Below are positions 12,159 to 27,100 of a stretch of DNA of 64,000 bases, in pieces. A program made the translations under genes and the position numbers. Position 1 is the first letter of the stretch; the number at the start of each line of letters is the position of its first letter. Under the pieces are notes generated by a model that had not been told where the DNA came from, ran no database searches, and was given only the letters and a program-made list of their open reading frames with translations. The stretch lies in assembly GCA_014549065.1 (NCBI GenBank), contig JACDOX010000009.1, forward strand, positions 9,720,468-9,784,467, in the 5' to 3' direction. The DNA comes from Cardinalis cardinalis. Lineage: Eukaryota; Chordata; Aves; Passeriformes; Cardinalidae.

Positions 12159-15100
12159 GTAGGAGCGAGGGCAGCCCGCAGGGCTCGGCCGGCCGCTGAG
12201 GGGCTCGCCGGGCTCCAGGGCAGCCGGGACAGGGCTTTCCCCGCCCTTCTCAGTAAGGCCGCGGGTGCGGGGCTTCCCAGAGGGGTACTCGAGGTGGAGG
12301 CAGAAGTGGGGCTGCTGCCTTGAACCAGGGTGGTGCCGAGCGTCGTCGCCTCCGATGCTGAGGGACTGAGGGCCGTGGCAGAAAGGTGAAAGCTTGCTCG
12401 CTTTGCGGTGGTAGTTTGGGGAACTACTGAAGTGTTAAAGGCAAATCTTGGCTGCACCCGACAGAGGTTCTGGAGTGAAATCCTGCTTTCACTCACATGA
12501 GTAGTTTTCTTGCCTTTATTTCCATCTCGATAAAAGCGTTCTTTTGGTCATCTCCCTGTGGTGGTGTTGCCCTGGTTAGCGTCTGGGTGTGCCTTTTCCN
12601 GCTAGATTAATTTTGCTTTCTGATGGTCTAGAGACCAAGTACAAAGACACCAGGTTTTCTTTAAAACCTCGTTAAATCAGTCTGACAGCCTACGGGGATT
12701 GGAACCGGTCTTTTGTCTTCCACCTTGACTAGCCCACTTTACATCAAAGTTGTGTTTTACGTGACTTCCCCATCTCCTGGAAGTTTCATGTGACTTCCCC
12801 ATCTGACGACAGAGTCATCCTGCCACACTGATTGCTCTTTAGCTGCTTGAAACTTACTACGTTTTTCTTGTTTCACCAACAAGGGACAAGTTTGTGTTTG
12901 TAGGCAATCATCGCAATGAATGCACATAAAGATAGGTATATTAACATTAACGCGCTTGAGTTACTACAGTTCTCATTGTACTTTTGCATGCATTGAAAAA
13001 TAGTTGCAGATAGAGCTCGGATTGTTTCTGCATAGACGTTTGAGCGTTGAATTTTGCATGTCTTTGGAGTTTTCTAGCTGGCAAGCATGATAGTGTCTGT
13101 GTCTGCTAAGAGTATAATCATAGATGGCAGTATGAATGAATTTCTGGCAGAGACTTTTCTGTTAGCAGTGCTGCTAATTAGTGGCAGGGTTTGGTTTTGT
13201 GGATCTTTGTTAATGAAGCTGGAATTACTCATGTTTTAGTGAAGGTCTAGTAGACGCATCACAGGGAGTGATGTAAGGACTGTTCACAGCTCTTGGGAAG
13301 GGGAGGTAGAACAGTGACTGACATTTGCAGCAATTAAAACTTCATTGCTGGTGGCTGAAGAGCTTTAGTTGTACACAGTGATGTAAATGTGCTGGTGTGG
13401 TGCTACCTAGGTAGTCTAAACGGCTTCAGGTGATCTGGGCACCCACTGTTGTTGTGCAGCTGGCAAGCTGGCAGCAGGGAGGCTCAGTGCTGGCAAGTCC
13501 CTTCCTGCTTGCCAGATACTTCAGCAGCGAGGTGGAATAATCTCAAACACTGCTGCACAGTTAATACAGCAGGAGACCAGGACTTTAGATAAGGTGTATT
13601 GGGAGGGCCAGTCACACTCAGGGCAAAAACTGTGGAATCATGTTGGTATTTTTAGCTGATCCACACTGCTGGTATGTACACTGAATTTTTCCCTTGTAAG
13701 CAAAGACTATAATCTGTGGGGAGGAAGATCACAATAGGGTCTTTCTGAAGACTTCCCAAAAGTGTCTCTGGACAGCTGCAGCAGTCACTAGCACCCAGAC
13801 TTTGGGATAGAAAGAAAGGATTCTTGTGATTGGGGAAACACTGCAGATTTTGGTCTTAGGTACTTATAAGGGCCTTGCCATTTGGTGATGCAATCCTACT
13901 CCTGCTTGTCACCTGTGGTATGTTACTGTGGCAGCCACATAGAGTGGCTGTGAGTGTGCACAGATTCTGACCTGCAAGAAAAGACCCCCAATATCAAATT
14001 TTCCTATTACATAGTGACAAAGGTCCTCCTAATTCCTTGCTTAGGCACACCCAAGGGACTAAAAGAAGGTCTAGACCATGGGACCTCAGTGTGCTGACAG
14101 TCTTCAGCTGTGACTGGCATCAGTGGGTAAAGTGACCCCACAGTTGTTCTGCCATGCTGAAGCTTCCTATGGGGAAGCCACTGTTTTACCAAGTATCTCA
14201 CAGGCACTGAGATGCTGTTGAGGTTGGATAATTTCTGAGCAAGCTAACCTGGGTGGATCAACATTGTTGGCATGGCCAAGCAATCAATGTGATCTGTTTT
14301 GCTGCAGGTTTATCCACTTTTAACATTGCTCAGACATCCTGACTCAGTTGTCTCTACTGGCACTTGAGGGATGCCTTAGTGCTTGTACTAATCCTAAGGG
14401 AGCTGTCTGGACTTGAAACTATCCTTAATGGAAACAGCATGCACTGTGCCAGTATGAAAATACTTGTGCAAGTGAGATTGGCTATACCCCACTTGGTATC
14501 TTTAATAAAATCATGCATGGTGTTTTTTAACTATTTTGTAACCCTCATTCCCATAAGATCTGTCCATGTGACCCAGGATCTGTTTGGTAGAAACTTGTTT
14601 CTTTTTATGCTATGGCTTATTTATAGCTGTTTGTGCCTTAAATCTGGTTTTCCTACAAGCCTGAGTATCTTATGCTTAGACTGATGCTCACTTGATTTTT
14701 TATTTTAATTGGATCTTGCTGAGTATTTTATTGCATAACAGCTGTGAGACCAAGTCTGATAGTAGTTCTTATCTCTGACTCTGTTCAAAAACCATTTTTC
14801 TTGAACCCTGTTATGTAATTGCAAGTAGTAATTTAGAAAGATCTAGTCTTAATGGATACGATTACCCCTATTTAGAAAAAGAACAAAAACCACTCCTAAA
14901 ACCCTCCAAAATTTTACCACCAACTTTAAGGTGGTACCCAGTTCTGAGAAAGCATGTGGGAAACATAGCAAGTTCTATCATGGAGTGATTGGGAAGCAAA
15001 TGGAAGGCCTCACCTTTCCTTCTTCTTCTGTAGTTACTGAGAAGCCTGTTTTTTTAGACTTGATTCTATTTGTGCTTTTCTTGAAACAATTAAAACTGCT

Positions 15101-18100
15101 GAAAATGTTAATCCAAAATGTATGGGCACACATTAAAACCTTTGGTTTAATATACAGCCTGTTTTCTGCATGTACAGGCATCAGCACACCAGGTCAGGAG
15201 GCTGTTTTGCTACAGTCTTGGGAATAGGCTACTCTCTGTAAGGTACAAAACAAAGTGTGACCTCATGAAGCACATATCTGAGCCCCAAAGCTGCTTTTCT
15301 TTCTCCCAGCTGTACCAGGCAAAATATCTTGCTTACATTGTAGTGTCAAGAGAACTGCTTTTGAATTATTTTGGCTTTATGGTTTGGTGAGTTGTTCGTA
15401 GAATAAATACATGTTTTACCATCCAGACAGTCCTTTCACATGACCTTTCCTTCTTTGAACTTCAGCTGAAAGTCCAAAAATCATTACAGCTGATGCTTGC
15501 CATGCTAAACTTAATTAAATTATTCTTTTGTTTGAAGATTCTAAGAGAAGGTAAGCTTCACTATTTTTCAATATTTCTTTCCTTATGAATGCAGTTCTAC
15601 AAGTAGTCAAGAAATGGTCTGGAAGATCATGTTACTTGGTGGTGAGCAAGGTTGTNATTCAGTGCTTTGTTTCCACATAAACATGGGTTATACAACCTGC
15701 TGAAGGCAGTGTCCAGTTGTTGCAGGAATAATTTCTCCACCAGAATTCAAAATTATATTAATGTTTTATTGACATATTTCCCCTTATTTCAGGGAAAGAA
15801 TGCACCCAGGATGAAAGCACAGCTGCAGCTATCTTTGCTGTTCAAATGGATGACTATCTAGGAGGAAAGCCTGTGCAGAGTAGAGAAATTCAAGGATATG
15901 AATCTACTGAGTTTGTGGGTTACTTCAAAGGAGGAATTAAATACAAGGTAAAGAGTCTGTCAAAATACATTCTGAAATTGCATGTAACATTTTTCCCTAC
16001 ATAAAAAGAAAATGTTTTTCTTTGTAAATGGAAATTTTAAAAATAGTTTATTATTTATTAAAAATAGCTTTGTGGGTTTAGATTTGAACCACCCATCTTA
16101 TAAACCGTAGGAGTCCAGTGTTTGTACAGAAAGCAGCAGCTTGTTTGTCAGCGCCTCTTCTGATATGCGAAAACCTTTCCCAATTTTTTTTTCCCCAAAA
16201 TAAAGCTGTCCTAGAATTTCATACTTGCATGTCTAAGAGTTCACAGTAGGGACTCTGTGTCTGGGTGGTGTTAAATCTCACAGAAATAATTTGTCTTGCA
16301 GGCCAAGTATTTTTGTTCAAATGCAGAACCCAGTTTGCTCAGAGGTTAGAAACATTAATGGAACGGAAAAGACCAGAACTTCATTTGAATCTAAAACTGA
16401 TGCTTTTCCAGCCCTACTGCAGTTTTTTTTCTGAAGCAGATAATACAATCCTCCAAATTTTTTATAAAAATTTTAGCTTTTGGAAAGATGTAGTGTCAGT
16501 GTCCTTGTGTCGCTTCCAGAAGCTGAATAGCTGAAAAGTAACTTTTTTTTTTTTGCACCAACATCTGTGGGGTTTTTTTTAAGAATAGAGTAATATATCT
16601 CCTGAGAATATCTCTGTAGTAGAAGCTCTGGGTGCCATGGCTCATTCAGCCTTTTTCCCCCCATTGTGAAGGTTTGTAACATCTCTCTGTCTACATAATC
16701 AAGCTTTTAACTCTGCGTAAGTAAGGTTGGCAGTGATGCACCCTAACTTCTATATTTTAATTNTTTTTTTTTTTTGTAATTTCAAGAGCCACTCTCTGTT
16801 CCAACACAAGGTGTAGGTCTCCCAGAGGAGTAGAGAATGCTGCCTCACAGAGGCAGACATCCCAGCCAGTTTACAGGATTATGCTTATGTTTACACTCAC
16901 AGAATTTAAATCAACAGTTTGCTCTCACTTCCCCTAGTTTGGTACTCCTTGCCAGGTTGACTCTTAAGCTGCAAATATTCCTTTCATAAAATTGCAGAGC
17001 TGCTGTGGAATTATCCATCCATCTATATGTAACCAGGGACTGAAACTGCCTGGACCTCTGAGATTCAAGTTTGAAAAACTTCAAAAGGAGCTGCATATTT
17101 CTCTGCTTTTCCTCAGTCCTTGACTTTTGTCCTAACGATGGGGTTCAATATTATCTCATCCTCTGGAGGAGGCTGGAGAGTGCTGTGAATTCTATGCTTT
17201 CACTTTTGCTGTTTATCTGAAAACACTTTGAAGGAGGGTGACATTTGCTCCCTTGACTAAAGGTTCATACCTGAGAGTTCGGCAGCAGTGGTGTCTGTCT
17301 GGTCTGTGGTCAGCACTCTTAAACAGTACATTACTTTGGCTTGCTTCTCACTACATCAGCTATTTTTTTCCACTGCTAACTCCTCATCTGTAGCAAAAAA
17401 AAAGAAAACAATCTCACTACATCAGCTATTTTTTTCCACTGCTAACTCCTCATCTGTAGCAAAAAAAAAGAAAACAAAAAAGCCACTTTGCAGAAATGAA
17501 GCTGAAATAAAGCTTTGTTTTATTTTCTTCAGGCAGGTGGTGTTGCCTCTGGATTTAATCATGTTGTTACTAANGATCTGAGTGCCCAGAGGCTGCTGCA
17601 TATCAAGGGCCGGAGAGTTGTAAGAGCCACAGAAGTCCCCCTGGCTTGGACCAGCTTCAACAAAGGAGATTGTTTCATTATTGACCTAGGAAATGTAAGT
17701 ACTTTGTAGAGCAAAACACTGAAAAGCAAGAGCTGTATCCCTTCCAAGGTCTGAGTCATCCCCTAAAATGCAAAACTGACTTTAGTCACTCATGTGAACC
17801 AGCAGAAAGAATCTGCTTTAGAAAGTTGGTTTCAGTGTCACACCACTTGAAAGGTTTCCAACTACCCTGAATGTTTTCTGAAGTGTGCACAGATTATCTG
17901 TCAAGAAACAGTTATCTTTCCCAGAGAGGAAAGGCATTGGGGTTTTTCACTACTGGTGTTTGAGCAGCTTAAACAGTTCGCTCTAAATCCAGCCTGACTT
18001 CGGCACTCTCTACCAGATGAATGGGATCAGTGCTAGTTCAGAGCAGAACACAGATTCAACCATTCTCTTAAGAGTATTTTTTCATAGTCATCAAACTTTG

Positions 18101-21100
18101 ATAGTGACAGTAGACCCTAAAGAAATGGCTGCAAAAGTGATTATAAAACTACTTGAATATTTCAAGAGATCACTTGAGAAAGCAATCCTGTGCTTCAAGG
18201 CTTTCTGCTGAAAACATGTAGAGACAGCACAGAAGAATATCGACACATAAAATATAGTTCTGCTTGCTTCAAATGGCTTAAAGTGTCATGCTGTCACCTC
18301 AGAATACATGAGACTTTCTGATTCTAAGAGTAGAAGCTGGGATGTAGTCCCACATTAGTTGGATGCTAGCTAGCAATTTGAAATTATACTCCCATGTATG
18401 AAGTGGAAAGCATGTGAAAGGAAATGGTTTATCTGCAGTTGATTATAACTGTAGTGTTTCACAAGGAAGTGGTCAGCTGCTTCAAGATCTCAGAGTTCCC
18501 CTGACCTATTGAAAAATGGACTCTTCTGAATTCATGGTGTGCATTTTCCCTGAAATAAGAATTCATGGTTTCTTTTTTTCTCTGAAAGCATCCTCTAGTG
18601 TGACAATTGAAGATAATGAATGTAGCTACTTGGTACCAATATATCTTTGATTTTGATTATGCTTCACAGCCTTCAGATGGAACACCAGATAGTGTTTTTT
18701 GAATATTATACTATTCCTCTTAAGTCAATCTGGTTTAATCATGTGGAACAGCAAGGTGATCAGTATCCAAAGTAATAGCTCAATGTCACTTTGCATAGAA
18801 GACCCAAGACATCTATTCCCTTCCAGAGTTAACCCATGGGGGATGGAAGGTTTGGAACTAAACATTGCTAGAGAATGCTGCTTTTGCAGTAAGACTGTAA
18901 TTGGGCTTGAGTTTTCTGGAGTCAACCTTCCATGGACATGGTGTACAACTGGGTGTACTCCATGAATTCAACTTTTTCTGACCTTTATGGTGCTGCAGTT
19001 ACCCAGATGACCTTGAGTAATTACTCAGGCCACACTGCTGGCATGGCAGTGACACTGATGAAAGGCACTATGGATGTGTTTCAGTATTGTATGTTTAGCT
19101 TGGGGCCCATCCCTTTTGGTGAGAGGAGAGTGCTCTCACTAAGCAATTTAAATGTAATATAGGGTTAGAACCTTTACCTGATACTGAATGTACATTGGGG
19201 GCCTTTTACTTTTTTACAGTGTAACAGCGCTGGTTTCTGATTCACTGTTTGACAAGACAGAGGTCAAGCAGCAATGCAACACTGCAGGAAGAAAGATTAA
19301 ATGTGAACAATATCTAGATCCTTTTTTTTTTTTTGCCATTCAGTGGGAAATGCCAGTCAAATCACATGTCTAATACAGTTCTTGGTCTTGTCGTGTCAGT
19401 TGTGAAAGAGAGATGGGTTGCATAAACCAGACCATGCTTGTGGGAGATGAAAATGGGTGACATAGTTCAGGATGATGATATACAAGTCTAGTGAATACCC
19501 CTAATTAAAGGAGTGTGGTAGAAAATACAATGTCACAGGAGAAACTTTGCTCAAGTTTTGTAAGAACTATATTTCAAGCTGAAATATTTGTACTTCAGGT
19601 TGGCATTTTCCATGACTAAAGGCCCGTTGTAAATGAGGGAGGCTTTATGAGTCTTTACAGGAGCTCTTAATTGAATTAAGGTTCCTTTGAAAAAACTGTT
19701 TTCACTAAAGTAGATTCCATTACTTAACAATTGAAATAAAGTTAATCTTAAATAGGGTTGCTTCTGAGTTTTGGTATTTATTGCAGACTACTTGCAGACT
19801 CATTGTCTAAGAGTAATGGGCAATAATTGCATAAAATGAGCTTATGGTCAGTGCTTTTAATATCAAATTATTGTAGCGTGTCAAATGAGATCAATTTCCA
19901 AGATTTACTTTCCCCAGTCTCTTAGCTAACCAGAAGGATGGTCTCCATGGAACTGAAAGATTGCTTGTGCTGTCCATTTCCTGTTATATTTTATCAAGCT
20001 GCTAATTTAATATAAAAAAAAATTATTTCACTTTTCCCGTTATTCTCAATTACTGCAGTATTTTAAACTCATGGTTTGAACAGATAAGGGAAAGTTATGA
20101 AAGATCATAATGAATAGGAATAAAATCATTATTTACCACTAGGATTTCCTTTACAGGGATAGTGATTTAAGCAAAAAGTGTATGTGGGCATTTCAAGCTA
20201 GGTTCACATATTTACAGTTCCAGTTCTGATGTTTATCTCATAGCTAGATCACAGAATAGGTTTGGTTGGAAGGGACCTTTAAAGGTCATCTAGATCAACT
20301 TCCCCTGCAATGGGCAGGGATGTCTTCAACAAGCTGAGGTTGCTCTGAGCCCTGTTCAGCCTGACCTTGAATGAAGGTTATCCTATCTTGATCCAGCCTT
20401 CTGAGTTGTTGGAGTCAAACCTTGGCTGGAAATAAGATCAAAAAATAGTGTTCTAACTGCCTGCCTCCTGACAGTCTCTCTCTTAAAAGTGGTTGGGATC
20501 CCATGGGGCTGTGTCCCGTGTGCACAACCCACACAGCACCTTGGCTGATGTGTTACTAAACCACATTTACAGCACTTCAAATACCCTGCCCAGGTCTCAT
20601 CTTGCCTCCTTTGAACTCTCTTGGCTGGAAGAGAAAAGAGCTGCAGAAGGCAGAGAAAGCACTGTCTGTGCTATGAGGGGAATTGTTATCTGTGGGAAAT
20701 GTGTGAAGATCTTTCAGTCAAGCAGTCTTTGGTAACACCATGAGCTGTGACTGTACTGATCTTCCTTAGAGGTAGTGATACGGGAGAGTGCCGGGATACC
20801 AGACCCTGATTTAAATTGAGGTGCTTTTTTTCTGCATGGGATTTCCATGACACCTCTTGGGTGACCCTGGGAATCTCTCTGTAAGGAACCCTTTGGGCAG
20901 GCAAGACAAGTGCAGGGCAGTTGCTGAGAGGGCCTGGAGTGGAGCGCACCTTCTTTGTCAGGTGCTGCTTAGTGCATCTTGTCCAGGTGTAGCTCTGCTC
21001 AAGGCCTCCCAGGAGCTGCTCTTTTCTGCCNCACAATCACAGAATATGCTAGGTTGGAAGGGACCTGCAAGGGTCATAAAGCCNAACTCTTAGTCCCGCA

Positions 21101-24100
21101 CAGGACAGCCCCTAGAGTCAAACTGGGTGTCTGGGAGCATTGTCCAAATTCCTCTTGAACTCTGTCAGGCTTGGTGCTGCAATCATGTCCCTGAGGAGCC
21201 CATTCCAGTGCCCAGCCACCATCTGGATGAGGAGCCTTTTTCTAATATACAACCTAAACTCCTCTGATACAACTTCNGGCCACTCCCTCAGGTCCTGTCA
21301 CTGGACGCCAAAAAGAAGAGATCAGTGTTTGCTCCTCTTCTTCCCCTCAGCAGGAAGTTGTNACTGCAGTGAGGTNTTCCCTCNGTCTCCTCTTCTCCAG
21401 GCTGAACTGACCAAGTGACCTCAGCTGATCCTCGTACAGCTTCCCCTCAAGGCCCTTCCAATCCTGTCCTGANCTATTGCTGGTATCCCGCCTGAGAGGC
21501 ACCAGGGTGGGTTTGACAGTTCTTGGTGGCCTTAAACTGCCTGGCCTTGCTCTGTGCTGCCCTTTACCTCCAGATGCAGCTCTCCCTGCTTCACCCCATT
21601 CTCCAGCCACCTCCCCTTAGACACAGTCCTTTTTCTTCCTTCATTGCCAAGACAATTCTCAAAACACCAAGGAGCAGGCAGACGTGGAAAATGGTCACAG
21701 AAGGCAGAGGGAAAGACGAATAACTCTGCCATTTANTTAATGACACACATACAGCTTTAGTGGCTGTTTTTTAGTATTTATCTAGATGCATATGTAAACA
21801 TACTGTATATTTGTATATTTCTGATAAGATGTCCTAAAGACTTTCACATCTTTTGTCAATTTTCCTTATTTAAAGTGGGAAGGAAACTTGTCAGTATTGT
21901 GAAATTAACCCTGTGTATATTGACGTATGCTGGTTGTTTATGGAACTGGAATGTTGAGATGTGTCAATAATTTGGGTGATTATCAAAACATGGAGCAGAA
22001 ATAATGGGAGTTAACATTAATTGATCAACTGATTTTATTGAATGCTTCCCAACTCAGTTTGGGAAGCCCTGCTATATGAAGGCTGTCTGAAGTTGTATCC
22101 TTACTGACCAGCAAAAATATTCTTTCTGTGGNTATTTGGATAAAGCTCTGTGAAATGTAAGGCTTGACTCTCTCTGATTAATCTCTTGATGGGGGACAGC
22201 AGCAGTGCCATGAGCTAGGTGACTGCAAAGGGCAGGCAGAGAGCTGTGCACTGCTCAGACTTCTCAACGAATTGAAGAGGCAGTTGTTAAAATAAGGGGA
22301 TGAAGGGCAGTGTGTGATAACTGCCACTGAGGTTTCAGCTTGGGCCTGATTGCAGCTGGAAAGTTTTGTCAGTACAATAAAAATTCTCCAAGCAGAACAT
22401 CACCCTTCTCCCAAAAGAAGAGTGCGGGTGGGTGAGGTGATAACTGCAGCTCAAGCTAAATGAAGTTCAAAGGTAAACTGTACTCTGTTGTCCATTCTTC
22501 CTGTTCCTATAGTGGTGCTGATGAACTGATCTATAAACAGCCACGATGTTGCTGGCTTGAAATGTAAAAGCCCACAATATTCTTAGAAACAGCTTGTGCT
22601 NTCTAGCAATCAATGTATGTATTTCCCAAGGGCTTCGTGAATCCAAATGAAAATTATGAAGTTAGAACTCAAAAGTATGAGACTGAATAGAGTTTTTATC
22701 ATAACCTATGTGTCAGTATGTTCCTAATAGAACACATAATAAGTATGTCAGAAGAAGAAAAGAAGACACTAGAAGAAATACTTCAGGCAAAAAGGCTGGC
22801 TTTTTATGACAGCTGCTTTTCATAACGGCTGTTAATTTGGTGTAGATTAAATTATTTATACAAAAAGAAAAGTAACTTCTGCTTTTAAAGAGCAAGATAA
22901 CAGATACTTGCTTTATGGTTATGACCATGGGGTGTGATTCAACATCACATTGCAACCTTAAGCACAGTTGTCTTGGTGGCTTCTGTAATCNTCTTCCCTC
23001 ACTACTTCTTTTAGGTGGCTTTGCTTCTCTTCCATTGGATAAAGCAGCTCACAACAGGNATATTAATTGCTTTCATAAGCAAAGTCACTGTTAAGGTATA
23101 AACAGGGCTGGAAGAGCAGATTCTTGCATTTTTCCATTCATCACTGTACATTTTTAGTTGCTTTCCCTGGCTCTAACGACTGACTCATGTAGGTTTTCCA
23201 GTCACACGTTTCCTCCCACAACTAACCTCTTCTCCAGTTTCCCCCAGCTGAGTTAAACTATTGCTCATGCTGCAGTAGGGAGCTGCCAAACAAGTAGCTG
23301 AGCTTGAGGAACTAAAGTGATTAGGTTCTTTATTAACTTATTAACAGCATTAAAATGTTGTTCTGTCTATAAAATGTGTATCTTGGTAAGCAAGTGTCTT
23401 AATTTTTCTGTAATTCTGTGAACCAGTTAGCCAGCAGTGTAAATGCCAGCATTCTGGAAGTTGCTAAAGTCTCAAAGACATCAGATGGAGGAAAAAAAAA
23501 GTTCTTTTGTCCCCTACTTCAGTTCAAGTATTCAGAGTATGGATTTTTNTTCATACTCTATGGACTGGAAAGTTTCCCTTCACCTCAACTTGTGCNCNGA
23601 ACAGTAGCTGAACCAGAGATCATTGTTTAAGCTTCAGGTGGACTGGACACACATGTATCCACAAGGATTCAGTCAAGTTAGTTTTCTTCCTGATGTTGGA
23701 GGAAATCCAGATGTTTTGCTGCTTCAGCTGCTGTTTAGAATTAAGATTATGCTGGTATTGACCCCTTAATCCACCGTGGTATAGCAAAAGCTATTCCTAG
23801 TGCATGCTAGCAAAACAGGTTTGAGAGGAAAAATGAATGTACCAAGTGCATGACTCTGCTATATCTGATTTATTTTTAGTCTGAAAATTTGTTCCATTTG
23901 AGTCAAATGGGAGACTCCAAAGACTGGTTACAAAGACACTACTGTAATTTTACTAGTAATTTTGATTTTTTTTTTTTTAGCTCATGGTGGCCTCAGAGGT
24001 GTTCTGGCTGAATGAATTTGGAGTTTGTTTTGGGTTATCAAAACTCCACAACTTTCAATGGTTCACTGTATTGCAGTTTCAACAAATTTAGAATTTATGG

Positions 24101-27100
24101 ATATGTGAAATGAGAGGATTTTTTTCCTTGCCTATGTCAAGAATTCAGCAGTCAAGAAAGGAAAAAGTGAATAATTTAAGGAGAAAAATGCATTCAGCAG
24201 CCTATATTAATCTGGTTGAATCCAAACATTCTTAACACATACATATTGTTAGTTCCTTAAAAAAACCTGGATGTCAGTAAACCAGCAAAAAGCACTGCAT
24301 TACAGATGGTTTTGTTCAGTTATTTTCCNCACCATGTGGATTTTGTTTTCTTGATTTAGGACTTTTCTATACTTAAAAAAAAACCAAACCAAAAACATAA
24401 ACAAAAAGCTCCACANTCTTGCTTTAGGGCTCTCTGTTTGACTTCCAAAACCTTGGTGTTTGAAATACAAATACCAACGTAATATGCCACTGTTTTACAA
24501 GTACTTAGAATTAAAGGCATTCGATGTATTTCTTGCAGTTCATATATTTACTTTTTCCCACTTTATTTCTATTTTGTATTGGCATTTCTTCTTTGAACAT
24601 ATTAAGTTTAATCACAGAACATGACTTTTAACAAGCTGAAAGGAGCTCATGCCTTATCAGAGCAGCTGTTCACTAATGAATGTGGAGAGTCTTGGCTGAG
24701 TGCCTGCCCATTATTTTGATAGTAGCATGATAAGATGTATACAAAGCTTTGCCAATGTTCATGTGTGTTCCATCTGCCTCTAGCATTGCTGGGCTTTTTT
24801 TTCCTGCTTCCTTTNGGAGGTGAGTGCTTAGGAGTGCTGGCTCTTTTGGGGACTCCTACATCACAGCTCTTCTCCTCCTGACCCTCCCATCCTTACAAGT
24901 CTCATCAACCTTTCTTCCCATGTGGGCAAAGGTGGNCAGGTTTAAAGTGTTTCAGTGCCTCCAAACAAAGAATAGAGGCATGCCAGNTTGTGATGCTTTG
25001 CTTAAGCTATTTTCTAATGAAAATTTAAAGTTTATTTCAATATTTTAAGGTTAATGAGACTTTAACATTTCACTATTATTTTCTACCTAAATGAAAGTTT
25101 CACCACAAATTGTTTCTAATTAGAGTTTTGAAACCTGTTTAATTTGTTTAGCTTTTTAATATCTCTTCATGTAAGAGAATGCAAATCGGCAATTACAATA
25201 GAGGCCTGGAAATTAGTAGATATTTCAGGAGACATACAGGTTTGAAACACTTGCATGTTTAGAGCATGCTTGACTAGAGAAAAACTTTATGGATTAAAAA
25301 AAAAATCAAAATTACTAGTAAAATTACAATAGTGTCTTTGTAACCAGTCTTTGGAGTCTCCCATTTGACTCAAATGGAACAAATTTTCAGACTAAAAATA
25401 AGTCAGATATAGCAGAGTCATGTACTTGGTACATTCATTTTTCCTCTCAAACCTGTTTTGCTAGCATGCACTAGGAATAGCTTTTGCATACCACGGTGGA
25501 TTAAGGGGTCAATACCAGCATAATCTTAATTCTAAACAGCAGCTCAAGCAGCAAAACATCTGGATTTCCTCCAACATCAGGAAGAAAACTAACTTGACTG
25601 AATCCTTGTGGATACATGTGTGTCCAGTCCACCTGAAGCTTAAACAATGATCTCTGGTTCAGCTACTGTTCTGTGCACAAGTTGAGGTGAAGGGAAACTT
25701 TCCAGTCCATAGAGTATGAAGAACTTTATGGATTTAAGCTTCTTTGCTTTTCCTGTCATTGTTCTGGCTAAGATCCACAGAAATNACCCCAAAAGATCTA
25801 GAAAAGACAGTGTATTTTTGTGTGCCTCCAGACTAAGCAGGCTGCCACTTGCATACAGAGGTGGCTATGTTTTGGAAGGGAAAAAATTGTTTTTTATGTC
25901 ACCTCTGAAATAAGTAATTTTTTTTTTTTGTTTGTTTTTCCTTCTCTTACTCTGCCTGCCATTTGGGGCTAGAGCAGGAAACAGGAGGTGTACTTTCACA
26001 GTCTCCCTCCCTACAGGGAAAAGTGCCAAGGTGCTCTTGCTCAGGGTTCCACATGAGCCATGCACAGTCATCCTGACGCACTACCTCTGTGTAGAAGCTA
26101 AATGTTGGGTCATTTTAAATGTGCTGTAGAAATCTCATGTGACTTGCACAAGGTCACTCTGCAGGCCAGAAGCTATTTGGAGTAAGAGCAGTGAATTCTA
26201 TCACTCTGTGGGTGGAAGACCAAACTGTTTCCCCAAAATGTGCAGTTGAGGGGAGGGCTCATTCTGACCACAGTGTGCATGGCATGGACCCAGCTTGCCT
26301 TCCCAGCCTTGCTGGGAAGCTCCAGGGTGGTCACTGTTGTTCTTTACAANGTTTTTCATCGTAAGTTTATATTCATTACAGTGTTACTCATTATTTATAT
26401 TTATTCAATATTACTCAATATATTATATTCATTAAAATGTTAGTTTCATTACAAAATTATTCATTATGTTGTTTCTCATCCTCAGCTGTTAATTGTCCCA
26501 CCATGATAACTGTTGATATCAACATACACTAATAGAGGGTATCTCTCTCAGAATTCTGTTTAAGAAGTTTAAAGAAGTAAATACTGCTAGTGCAAACTTC
26601 TGAAAATAAACTGGGCTTGGTACAGGAATTAGTGATGAATGAAGCTCTTTTATTTTGAGGGGAGTGAACACTTGAAGTCTGTTTTCTTTTTAATGGAAAC
26701 ATTTTTTGTCAACCTGCCAATTCCAAATAAAGTTAGCAAAACAAACCTAAAAATAGTGAAGGTGTAGTACAGCTAGATAATTCTGAAAGTAGTGAGTGAG
26801 CTGAAGCTAAGTACCATATTTTGCCCCTAGCTGAGAATTGTATATGTCTAAAAAATAAATACATTAATAACAAAATACAACCCAAAAGCTCAATGATTTG
26901 TTGGATATGGTTAGATAACTAATTGACTGTATTTCAGGTAAATCCAGATCTAAATATTAGTCTTCTCAAGAAGTGGCTTTAACTTCTAAAACTCTTCTCC
27001 TGATTTTAAATTGTTGAAAAACTGAATCTGTCTAGAGGTTGAAATGGGTAAGTTGTATCAGGAAGACAAACTTGTAGATATTCAGCTTCTCTGATGTGAG

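Larger units (their letters stand above)
11230..12330. promoter_or_regulatory. SCIN: CpG island over the SCIN promoter and exon 1
   Basis: An abrupt rise in G+C and CpG frequency compared with both flanks, densest from about 11590 to 12250. It covers the minisatellite, the core promoter, exon 1 and the start of intron 1. Limits are by eye. Confidence 0.85.

Noticed and set aside
11576..12496. 306-codon minus-strand ORF and several overlapping + strand ORFs over the promoter
   Set aside because: They are generated by the 49-bp minisatellite, which is stop-free in several frames, plus GC-rich exon 1. The proteins are translations of the repeat.
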